DNA of 64,000 nt, from contig JAGFNW010000003.1 in the NCBI GenBank assembly GCA_017592665.1, forward strand, positions 62,001-126,000, written 5' to 3'. Under the pieces are notes generated by a model. That model did not search any database. It saw only the letters and a list, made by a program, of their open reading frames with translations, and was not told the DNA's origin. Made by a program: the position numbers and the translations under genes. Of the stretch, positions 20,179-27,454 are shown in pieces (position 1 is the stretch's first letter; every line of letters starts with the position of its first letter). Source of the DNA: Streptosporangiaceae bacterium NEAU-GS5 (GTDB taxonomy: Bacteria > Actinomycetota > Actinomycetes > Streptosporangiales > Streptosporangiaceae).

Positions 20179-20838
20179 ATGAAGCATGCACTGATTACCG
20201 GGGCGTCCAAGGGACTGGGGCTGGCTCTCGCCCAGGCCCTGGCCGCGGACGGATGGACGCTGACGCTGACCGCCCGGGGCGAGGAGGATCTGCTCGCCGC
20301 CGCGTTCGACCTGAGCGCCGCGGCGATCGTGGGCGACGTGGCCGACCCGGAGCACCGGCGCCGGCTGGCCGAGGCCACGCCGGATCTGGACCTGCTGGTG
20401 AACAACGCGAGCGGGCTGGGGACGACGCCGCTTCCGCCGCTGGCCGATTATCCGCTCGACGATCTGCGGGGCATCGTCGAGACCAACGTGCTCGGGCCGC
20501 TGGCGCTCATTCAGGCCACGCTGCCGGCGCTGCGCCGCGCCAAGGGAGCCATCCTCAACGTCACCTCGGACGCGGCGGTCGAGGCGTACGAGGGCTGGGG
20601 CGGCTACGGGGCCACCAAGGCCGCGCTCGATCAGCTGTCGAACGTCCTCGCCGCCGAGGAGAAGGACGTGGCCGTGTGGTGGGTGGATCCGGGCGAGATG
20701 CGCACCGGCATGCTGGCCGACGCGGTCGGCGCGGAGGAGGCGGCGGGCGCCGACGATCCCGCGGACGTGGCCGCCACTCTCGTCCGGCTCGTCGCCGATC
20801 GGCCCGCGAGCGGGCGCTACATCAGGAGAGAGCTGTGA
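20179..20838 (+). CDS. SDR-family oxidoreductase
   Basis: 219 residues. Cofactor motif TGASKGLG, NNAS at about 75, Ser in LNVTSDAAV and YGATK catalytic Tyr/Lys are intact. Short, with a C-terminal domain-binding tail (RPASGRYIRREL). It shares a GTGA stop/start overlap with queA, so the two are coupled, although no functional link is known. Substrate unknown. Confidence 0.88.
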   Translation: MKHALITGASKGLGLALAQALAADGWTLTLTARGEEDLLAAAFDLSAAAIVGDVADPEHRRRLAEATPDLDLLVNNASGLGTTPLPPLADYPLDDLRGIVETNVLGPLALIQATLPALRRAKGAILNVTSDAAVEAYEGWGGYGATKAALDQLSNVLAAEEKDVAVWWVDPGEMRTGMLADAVGAEEAAGADDPADVAATLVRLVADRPASGRYIRREL

Positions 20839-21851
20839 GCGCCACAGACATCGACTTCGCGCTCCCCGCGGTCCGCGAGGCCCACGAGCCGCCCGAGGCG
20901 CGCGGCCTGCGGCGGGATCAGGTCAGGCTGATGGTCTCGCGGCGCGACACCGGCGAGATCACCCATCACGCGTTCCCCGACCTGCCGTCCGTCCTCGCGC
21001 CCGGCGACCTGCTGGTGGTCAACAACTCGGCCACGCTGCCCGCCGCCGTGCGGCTGGACCGGCTCGCCGTGCACTTCTCCACCGAGCTGCCCACCGGTGA
21101 GTGGCTGGTGGAACTGCGCCGCCGTACGGCCGTGCCGGATTCGTGGGCCACCGAGCCGTACGCGGGGGGCGCGCCGGGCGAATGGCTGCCCATGCCGGGA
21201 CGGGCCACGCTCCGCCTGCTGGCGCGGGAGACGCCGCGCCTGTGGAAGGCCCGCCTCGACCGCGAGGTGGAGCCCTACCTGGGCCGTTACGGCGTGCCCA
21301 TCCGCTACTCGTACGTGGGACAGGACTGGCCGCTCGACTACTACCAGACGATCTTCGGCGTGATCCCCGGCAGCGCGGAGATGCCGAGCGCGGCCCGCCC
21401 GTTCACCCCCGAACTGGTGACCGCCCTGGTCTCGGGTGGCGTGACCGTCGCCCCCATCACCCTGCACACCGGTGTGGCCTCGCCGGAGGCGCACGAGCCG
21501 CCCTATCCGGAGCGATTCGAGGTGCCGCCGCAGACGGCCCGGCTCGTGCGGATGACCAAGCGATCCGGCGGTCGCGTCATCGCGGTCGGAACGACCGTCG
21601 TACGCGCGCTGGAAACGCTGGCGAAAGGACAGCGGGAAGGGTGGACGTCGCATGTCGTCACCCCGGACGAAGGCGTGCGACTGGTCGACGGATTGCTCAC
21701 CGGATTGCACGAGCCGCGGTCGAGCCATTTGATGATGCTTTCCGCGATCGCCGGGTCCGACCTGGTCGCCCGGTCGTACGACGCGGCCCTCGAGGAGGGC
21801 TACCTGTGGCACGAATTCGGCGACGTCCACCTACTCACAGGATCTCCATAA
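20835..21851 (+). CDS. queA: S-adenosylmethionine:tRNA ribosyltransferase-isomerase-like protein
   Basis: 338 residues (E. coli QueA about 356). Family motifs are present: DLLVVNNSATLPA (DxLVxNxT-like), PFTPELV, HTGVASPE, VGTTVVRALE and DGLLTGLHEPRSSHLMML. QueA transfers the ribosyl group of SAM to preQ1-tRNA in queuosine synthesis. The deviation of the DGLxTxxH block (bacterial consensus DGLITNFHLP) and the lack of other queuosine genes here leave the exact substrate open. Starts at GTG 20835, overlapping the SDR stop by 4 bases. Confidence 0.85.
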   Translation: MSATDIDFALPAVREAHEPPEARGLRRDQVRLMVSRRDTGEITHHAFPDLPSVLAPGDLLVVNNSATLPAAVRLDRLAVHFSTELPTGEWLVELRRRTAVPDSWATEPYAGGAPGEWLPMPGRATLRLLARETPRLWKARLDREVEPYLGRYGVPIRYSYVGQDWPLDYYQTIFGVIPGSAEMPSAARPFTPELVTALVSGGVTVAPITLHTGVASPEAHEPPYPERFEVPPQTARLVRMTKRSGGRVIAVGTTVVRALETLAKGQREGWTSHVVTPDEGVRLVDGLLTGLHEPRSSHLMMLSAIAGSDLVARSYDAALEEGYLWHEFGDVHLLTGSP

Positions 21852-21873
21852 GATCTTCATAAAAATGATGTTG

Positions 21874-21905
21874 GTAGAAAGTTAAAGGAGTGGTAAATAT
21901 TCTCC
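21874..21905 (+). promoter_or_regulatory. Candidate promoter of paralogue B
   Basis: TTGGTA is followed by 17 bases and TAAATA within an AT-rich stretch about 50-80 bp upstream of the DUF11-like start. A CCCCGAACGGGG hairpin follows in the leader (about 21904-21917). Inferred by pattern only. Confidence 0.35.
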
Positions 21906-21951
21906 CCGAACGGGGGCTCCATGTTTCCCCCACCTGTCATGGGAGACACGT

Positions 21952-22524
21952 ATGCATCTCAAGCTCGCCAGGTTTGGCAGCCTGGCGCTGGTCGCTCCAC
22001 TCGTGGGCGCCACCTGCCTCGCGTCGGCCTCTCCGGCCGTCGCCGCACCCGCCTCAGTGACCACGGTGAAGACCACCGCCACCAAGGCGGAGGACCCGTG
22101 GTCGAACTTCCAGGTCCTCACCAAGTGGACCAAGAAGGTGAAGAAGGGCGGCAAGATCAAGTACCAGATCGACATCGTCAACCGGGGGCCCGAGCCGGCC
22201 GACGCCTACTTCATCGGCGGCAAGCTGCCGAAGGGCATCGACCTCGCGCACTCCAGCTACGTCGCGACGAAGGGCACCGAGTGCACCCTTTACAGCGACG
22301 GGTTCTGGTGCTCACTGCCGTACATTCTCGAAGTCGACGACGTCGGCTCGCTCGACCTCACGATCAAGCTCAAGAAGGGCACCAAGGGCACCGCGGTCGC
22401 CAAGCTCGGCGCCGACTCCTGGAACCTTCCGCACGGCGCGCTCGAACTCGACCGGGCACGCTGGAAGGAACTCAATGTCAAGCACTTCTACTTCCTGAAG
22501 ACGCTGAAGACCAAGATCCGCTAG
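21952..22524 (+). CDS. Secreted Lys-rich DUF11-like protein, paralogue B
   Basis: 190 residues. Signal peptide (MHLKLARFGSLALVAPLVGA, cleavage near AVAAPA), then a DUF11-like fold with VKKGGKIKYQIDIVNRGPEPA. It has a Cys pair in ECTLYSDGFWCS, shared LKKGTKGT, and the ending W..LNVKHFYFLKTLKTKI. It is paralogous to the product of 17706, lacking that protein's ETCDC pair and Pro/His tail. The mature protein is strongly basic, so it may bind wall polymers. Good GGGAG ahead of ATG. Own promoter and terminator. Confidence 0.75.
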   Translation: MHLKLARFGSLALVAPLVGATCLASASPAVAAPASVTTVKTTATKAEDPWSNFQVLTKWTKKVKKGGKIKYQIDIVNRGPEPADAYFIGGKLPKGIDLAHSSYVATKGTECTLYSDGFWCSLPYILEVDDVGSLDLTIKLKKGTKGTAVAKLGADSWNLPHGALELDRARWKELNVKHFYFLKTLKTKIR

Positions 22525-22555
22525 GCGCATTCCGCGTTCGGGAACGTTCAAAAAC

Positions 22556-22585
22556 AAGCCCGCCCCGGCCGTCCGGGGCGGGCTT
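22556..22585. terminator. Bidirectional intrinsic terminator
   Basis: AAGCCCGCCCCGG and CCGGGGCGGGCTT are perfect 13-bp arms around a CCGT loop, with an A-run on one side and a weak T-run on the other. It separates the convergent DUF11-like gene and ABC-2 permease gene. Confidence 0.88.
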
Positions 22586-22602
22586 CGCGCTTTCCCGTGC
22601 TT

Positions 22603-23643
22603 TCAGACCTCGTCCCAGCGGAAGAGCTTGACCGCGATCGCACCGATCACCACGGCGAAACCCAGCACGATGCCGAGTTCGGGCAGCACGCTCGACGGCG
22701 GCTGGCCGCGGACCATGACGTCGAGCATGCCCTGGGTCATGTGCTTCATGGGAAACACGTTGGACAGTGTCCGGAGCCACGCGGGCGCGCCGTCCAGCGG
22801 GAAGAACGTGCCCGACAGGAACGCCATCGGCAGCACGATGAGGTTGGCGATGCCGCTCGCGGCCTCGGCCGACTTGCTCACCGCGCCGGCCACCATCCCG
22901 ATCGCCATGAAGCACAGCGTGCCGACCGTGACCAGCGGAATCGCCATCCACCAGTAGTTCGACAGGCGCAAACCGAAGTACGGGACGCTGGCGATGCCGA
23001 TGAAGATGGCCATCTGCAGGAGCGCGATGCCCACGCTGACGCCCACCCGGGCCAGCACGATCGAGCTGGTCGAAACGGGGGCCAGCCGCAGCCGCCGCAG
23101 GATCCGCTTCTCCCGCCACGTCACCAGCGTGGCCGCCGCGCCGAACGCGGCGCCCATGGAGATGGCCCAGCTCAGCAGGCCCGGGGTGACATATTGGATG
23201 GTCTTGAGCGACTGGTCTTCGACCTGCTGGGCCTTCAGCTCGAAGCGCTTGGGCACCCCGGCCGCGTTGGCGTCGTTGACCAGCGACGACATCACGCCCC
23301 GCACGGTCCCGGCGCGCACGGCGTCGGCGGCCGAGAAGTAGAGCTGGACCGTGCCACCCTGCTGCGTGACCGCGGCCGCGTAGTCGCCCTTGCGCACCTT
23401 CTCCTGCGCGTCGGCCAGGTCGCCGCTCTTGGTGATCTCGAGGAAGTCGCCGAGGCCCTGCTGCTGGAGGATGGCGACGTTCCCCACCTCGAGCACCTTC
23501 GACTTGCTGATCCCCTGGTCCTTGAACAGCCCGCCGAACAGCACCAGGAACATGATGGGGAACAGGATCGCGAAGAACAGCGCCGACTTGTCGCGCACGA
23601 AGCCGAGCAGCATGGCACGCGACAGCGAACGGAAGGCGGTCAT
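22603..23643 (-). CDS. ABC-2 type transporter permease
   Basis: 346 residues. One N-terminal membrane segment (ALFFAILFPIMFLVLFGGLF) precedes an extracytoplasmic domain of ~130 residues and five further membrane helices at about 165-335. This is the layout of ABC-2/YhgE-type drug or lipid exporters. The ATG overlaps the stop of the ATP-binding gene (ATGA). Together they form a two-gene exporter of unknown substrate. Confidence 0.9.
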   Translation of the reverse strand: MTAFRSLSRAMLLGFVRDKSALFFAILFPIMFLVLFGGLFKDQGISKSKVLEVGNVAILQQQGLGDFLEITKSGDLADAQEKVRKGDYAAAVTQQGGTVQLYFSAADAVRAGTVRGVMSSLVNDANAAGVPKRFELKAQQVEDQSLKTIQYVTPGLLSWAISMGAAFGAAATLVTWREKRILRRLRLAPVSTSSIVLARVGVSVGIALLQMAIFIGIASVPYFGLRLSNYWWMAIPLVTVGTLCFMAIGMVAGAVSKSAEAASGIANLIVLPMAFLSGTFFPLDGAPAWLRTLSNVFPMKHMTQGMLDVMVRGQPPSSVLPELGIVLGFAVVIGAIAVKLFRWDEV

Positions 23644-24545
23644 GCGCGGTACTCCCGTCCGGTCAGGTTAAGGAAGACGTCTTCGAGCGTGGCGCCCCTG
23701 ACCTGGAGGCCGGCCAGCGCGTTGCGCTCGGCGAGCGCGGCCAGCACCGGCGCGGGCGTGCGGGTGGCGATCGTGAGCGAGACGCCGTCGTCATCGACGT
23801 CGGCATCCGGCCCGGCCAGCTCCTTGGCCTGCTCTACGGACATGGTCCCGGTCTCGATGCTGATCCGCGTCGCGCTGTCCAGGCCGCGCACGAGGGAGGC
23901 GGGCGGCCCGAGCTCCAGGATCTTCCCGTTGTCCATGATCGCGACCCGGTCGCACAGCGACTCGGCCTCGTCCATGTGGTGCGTGGTCAGCACGACCGTG
24001 CGCCCGGCATCGTTGATCTTCCGCAGCAGGTCCCAGAGGTTGCGGCGGCCCTGCGGGTCGAGCGCGGCGCTCGGCTCGTCAAGGAAGACCACGTCGGGCC
24101 CGTGGACGAGCGCGCAGGCGATCGACAGGCGCTGGGCCTGTCCACCGGACAGCTGCTGAGCCGGAGTGTCGGCCTTGTCCTCAAGGCCGACCGTGGCCAG
24201 CATCTCGTCCGCCTTCTTCGCGCCCACCCCGTAGAGGGAGGCGAAAGTGCGGATCTGCTCGCGCGCGGTCAGCCGCTCGAAGAACGAGGTCGCCTGTAGT
24301 TGCACGCCGATCCGCAGCAGCAGTTTGGAATTACGCGGCCATGGCCGCATGCCGAGAACGTCGACTTCGCCGGAGTCGGCCTCGCGTAGCCCTTCGATGA
24401 TTTCGAGGGTGGTCGTCTTCCCTGCCCCGTTAGGCCCGAGAATGCCGAAGAATTCGCCTTCTTCGACAACGAAGCTCACCCCGTCGACCGCGTGCACATC
24501 GCCATACCTCTTGTGGAGGTCGCGAACCGTGATCGTTTGCCCCAT
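23640..24545 (-). CDS. ABC transporter ATP-binding protein (CcmA/DrrA type)
   Basis: 301 residues. Walker A GPNGAGKTT, signature LSGGQAQRLSIACAL, Walker B VVFLDEPSAALD and the switch His in TTHHMDEAE are intact. The ~80-residue C-terminal extension is typical of DrrA-like exporters. Partner of the ABC-2 permease with which it overlaps by 4 bases. Confidence 0.93.
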   Translation of the reverse strand: MGQTITVRDLHKRYGDVHAVDGVSFVVEEGEFFGILGPNGAGKTTTLEIIEGLREADSGEVDVLGMRPWPRNSKLLLRIGVQLQATSFFERLTAREQIRTFASLYGVGAKKADEMLATVGLEDKADTPAQQLSGGQAQRLSIACALVHGPDVVFLDEPSAALDPQGRRNLWDLLRKINDAGRTVVLTTHHMDEAESLCDRVAIMDNGKILELGPPASLVRGLDSATRISIETGTMSVEQAKELAGPDADVDDDGVSLTIATRTPAPVLAALAERNALAGLQVRGATLEDVFLNLTGREYRA

Positions 24546-24555
24546 GACCAGGATC

Positions 24556-25428
24556 TTACGCAGATATGAGATCCCTATGGGAATCGGTCACGCTTGTCCG
24601 GACCTGCGCCTCCGTCAGCCGCGCCAGCGCCTTTCTGGCCTGAATGCCGGCGAGCGTGGGCCGTACGGGAGGAAACAGCGTCACCTCGGCCACGAGGTCG
24701 CGGAGCGCCGTCACCCGGAGGATCGAGGCGACGAGCGAGTCGTTGCCGACGTAGCACGGGCCCGTGGTGAGCTGGCCGCCGGAGTGGAAGCGCAGCGCCA
24801 TGGGCCGCACCACCGCCCCCGCGTCGACCACCGCCTGGAAGACGGCCGGCCGGAACGCGCCCATTCCCCGCCCGCACCACGTGGTGCCCTCGGGGAACGC
24901 GACGACCGTGTGCCCTTCGCGCAGGGCCGCCGCCACGTCGGCCACCGCGTCCGGAAGGGCGTACATCCGGGTGCGGTCGATGAACAGCGCGCCCGAGCCG
25001 GTCGCCAGCGTCCCGATGACGGGCCAGCGGCCGACCTCGCTCTTGGCGAGCAGCCGGCACGGCATCATGGCGGCCGTGATCAGCGGATCCAGCCAGGAGA
25101 TGTGGTTGCCCACCAGCAGCACGCCCGTGTCCGGCCCGTCGATGGCCGACACGGCGCCCGACCCGCTGCCGCCCATGAAGGCGAAGCCGTTGCGCGAGTC
25201 GACCCGTACGCCGAGGGCCCGCAGCAGGCCGCGCGCCCAGGTCTGGGTGATCCGCGTGCGCCGCTCGGTGCTGAAGACGCGGGCCGCGAACGACACCGGC
25301 ACCCCCGACAAGAGCATGATCATCGCGCCCACCAGCCGCAGGACCTGCCGGACTGGTCCCACGGTCGCGACCGGCGGGTCGATGCACGTGCTCGTGCTGC
25401 ACGGCGCGGCCGGCAACCAGGGGTTCAC
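24556..25428 (-). CDS. PlsC-type lysophospholipid acyltransferase
   Basis: 290 residues from GTG 25428, which overlaps the stop of the GNAT gene (GTGA). An N-terminal hydrophobic segment (LVGAMIMLLSGVPVSF) is followed by acyltransferase motif NHISWLDP (about 115; NHxxxxD form) and FPEGTT. It acylates a lyso-lipid with acyl-ACP/CoA. The coupling to an Acetyltransf_5 GNAT protein is the pattern of OlsA/OlsB (ornithine-lipid synthesis) and of mycobacterial Rv3026c/Rv3027c, suggesting an amino-lipid or acylated metabolite. Confidence 0.88.
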   Translation of the reverse strand: MNPWLPAAPCSTSTCIDPPVATVGPVRQVLRLVGAMIMLLSGVPVSFAARVFSTERRTRITQTWARGLLRALGVRVDSRNGFAFMGGSGSGAVSAIDGPDTGVLLVGNHISWLDPLITAAMMPCRLLAKSEVGRWPVIGTLATGSGALFIDRTRMYALPDAVADVAAALREGHTVVAFPEGTTWCGRGMGAFRPAVFQAVVDAGAVVRPMALRFHSGGQLTTGPCYVGNDSLVASILRVTALRDLVAEVTLFPPVRPTLAGIQARKALARLTEAQVRTSVTDSHRDLISA

Positions 25429-26150
25429 CCGACGCCGCCGAGGAAGTGGCGAACGTACCGGGGGTCCACGTTGGCGAGCGAGAGCAGCACGAAGAAGTCG
25501 GCCGTGCCGAAGTCGGGGTCGTGCGCGGGAGCGCCGCAGATCCACGAGCCGACCCGCAGGTAGCCGCGGAGCAGCGGCGGCGTCAGGAACGAGTCCGGCT
25601 CGCGGCCGGGCTTCCACGGGTTGTGCGGGGTGACCCGGTATTCCTCGGGGCCGAGGCCGATCTTCGAGGCCACCCCGGAGGCGACCGCGCCGCCGTCGTC
25701 GAGGGGCACCGAGCAGCAGCCCGCGAGCCACTGGAAGCCGCCCTTGATCATGTAGTTGGCGATCCCGGCCCACATGAGGCTGATGACCGCGCCGCGCCGG
25801 TGATCGGGGTGCACGCATGTGCGGCCCACCTCGACCAGTTCGCGCCGCAGGCCCTTCAGGTTGGCCAGGTCGAACTCGCCGTCCGAGTAGAGCCGGTCGG
25901 CGCGGCCCGGCGGCAGCATCCGATATGTCCCGACCACGGTGTCGCCCTCGCGGACGAGCAGATGGTCGCAGTAGGCGTCGAAGGGGTCGACGTCGAGCCC
26001 GGGGAGCGGCGAGTCGAGCCGTGCCCCCATCTCACCGGCGAAAACCTCGTAGCGAAGCCGCTGAGCGGCTTGGACATCGGCGGCGGTGAGGGCCAGCCCG
26101 ACGGAATACCGCCCCTTGGCGTCCCTTATCACCTCAGTTGTGACGGTCAT
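25425..26150 (-). CDS. GNAT-fold N-acyltransferase (OlsB-like, Acetyltransf_5)
   Basis: 241 residues from ATG 26150. The core reads AAQRLRYEVFAGEMGARL, YCDHLLVREGDTVVGTYRML and ELVEVGRTCVHPDHRRGAVI, which is the signature of hemolysin/OlsB-like N-acyltransferases that use acyl-ACP or CoA to make an N-acyl amino acid. It is coupled to a PlsC-type O-acyltransferase. Ornithine is the substrate in OlsB; here it is not determined. Divergent from serB by about 75 bp. Confidence 0.82.
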   Translation of the reverse strand: MTVTTEVIRDAKGRYSVGLALTAADVQAAQRLRYEVFAGEMGARLDSPLPGLDVDPFDAYCDHLLVREGDTVVGTYRMLPPGRADRLYSDGEFDLANLKGLRRELVEVGRTCVHPDHRRGAVISLMWAGIANYMIKGGFQWLAGCCSVPLDDGGAVASGVASKIGLGPEEYRVTPHNPWKPGREPDSFLTPPLLRGYLRVGSWICGAPAHDPDFGTADFFVLLSLANVDPRYVRHFLGGVG

Positions 26151-26224
26151 GGTGGTATTGCCGCAGAGGTAGGTGACGGCCGCGCGTCTGGCGTTCAACT
26201 GGTTCAAGTACCGTAAGCGGCATC

Positions 26225-27448
26225 ATGAACGCGCGCACGCTTCTGATCACGCTGACCGGTCCAGACCGGCCTGGCGTCACTTCCCGGCTGTTCACCGTGC
26301 TGGCCGGATTTCCCGTCACCGTCGCCGACATCGAGCAGGTCGTGATACGCGGCCGGCTCACCCTGGGCATCCTCGTCGCGTACGCGGGAGGCCGCCCGAC
26401 GGGCACCGGCACCACGATCGGCGGCCTGTGGACCGCCATCGAGCAGGTCGCCGCCGACCTCGGCCTCGACCTGGAGATCGCCACCGGCACGGTCTCCCAG
26501 GAGAAGCGCAGACGCGGGCGCCTGCACGTGTCGGTGCTCGCATCGCCGCTGCTGCCGGCCGCCATGGCCGGCATCGCCGGGCGGATCGCCGCGAGCGGGG
26601 CCAACATCGATCGCATCGAACGGCTCTCGGCCTATCCGGTCACCTGCATCGAGCTGGCCATTTCCGGGGCCGACCCCGACGCGCTCCGCGCCGAGCTGGC
26701 CGCCGAGGCCGTGGTACAGGAAGTCGACGTGGCCGTGCAGCGGACCGGCCTGTCGCGCCGGGCCAAACGGCTGATCGTGATGGACGTCGACTCGACCCTC
26801 ATCCAGGGCGAGGTCATCGAGCTGCTCGCGGCCCACGCGGGGTCGCTCGACGAGGTGGCCCGGGTCACCGACGAGGCCATGCGCGGCGAGCTCGACTTCG
26901 CCGAGTCGCTGCGCCGCCGGGTGGCGCTGCTGGAAGGCCTGCCGGAGGAGGTCTTCGAGCGGGTCCGCAAGGAGGTCGTGCTCACTCCCGGCGCGCGGAC
27001 CCTGGTGCGCACGCTGAAGCGGCTGGACTACCGGTTCGCCATCGTCAGCGGCGGATTCACCCAGATCACCGACTCGCTGGTCGAAGACCTCGGCATCGAC
27101 TATTCGGCCGCCAACACGCTCGAAGTCGTCGACGGCCGCCTGACCGGGCGCGTCATCGGCGAGATCGTCGACCGGCCCGGCAAGGCGCGCGCGCTCGAAC
27201 GCTTCGCCGCCGGATCGGGCATCCCGCTCGGCCAGACCGTCGCCATCGGCGACGGCGCCAACGACCTCGACATGCTCGCCGTCGCCGGGCTCGGCATCGC
27301 CTTCAACGCCAAACCCGTCGTACGGCAGGCCGCCGACACCGCCCTCACCGTCCCCCACCTCGACTCGATCCTCTACCTGCTCGGCATCTCCCGCGAGGAA
27401 GTAGAGGCCGCCGACGCCGAAGACGGCGTCATGGAACACCTCCGCTAG
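26225..27448 (+). CDS. serB: Phosphoserine phosphatase with tandem ACT domains
   Basis: 407 residues, close in length to M. tuberculosis SerB2 (409). Two N-terminal ACT domains at about 5-85 and 98-170 (ITLTGPDRPGVTSRLF). HAD phosphatase domain: nucleophile D187 and D189 in VMDVDSTLIQGE, SGGFTQI, and GDGANDLDMLAVAGLGIAF. It performs the last step of L-serine synthesis; the ACT domains give serine feedback in SerB2. Confidence 0.95.
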   Translation: MNARTLLITLTGPDRPGVTSRLFTVLAGFPVTVADIEQVVIRGRLTLGILVAYAGGRPTGTGTTIGGLWTAIEQVAADLGLDLEIATGTVSQEKRRRGRLHVSVLASPLLPAAMAGIAGRIAASGANIDRIERLSAYPVTCIELAISGADPDALRAELAAEAVVQEVDVAVQRTGLSRRAKRLIVMDVDSTLIQGEVIELLAAHAGSLDEVARVTDEAMRGELDFAESLRRRVALLEGLPEEVFERVRKEVVLTPGARTLVRTLKRLDYRFAIVSGGFTQITDSLVEDLGIDYSAANTLEVVDGRLTGRVIGEIVDRPGKARALERFAAGSGIPLGQTVAIGDGANDLDMLAVAGLGIAFNAKPVVRQAADTALTVPHLDSILYLLGISREEVEAADAEDGVMEHLR

Positions 27449-27454
27449 ATCGTC

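Noticed and set aside
20097-20834. N-terminal extension of QueA
   Set aside because: It is the out-of-frame shadow of the SDR gene; the GTGA overlap at 20835 gives normal QueA length.
26158-26207. TTG start for the GNAT gene
   Set aside because: No ribosome binding site; it would move the start into the serB promoter gap. ATG 26150 fits better.
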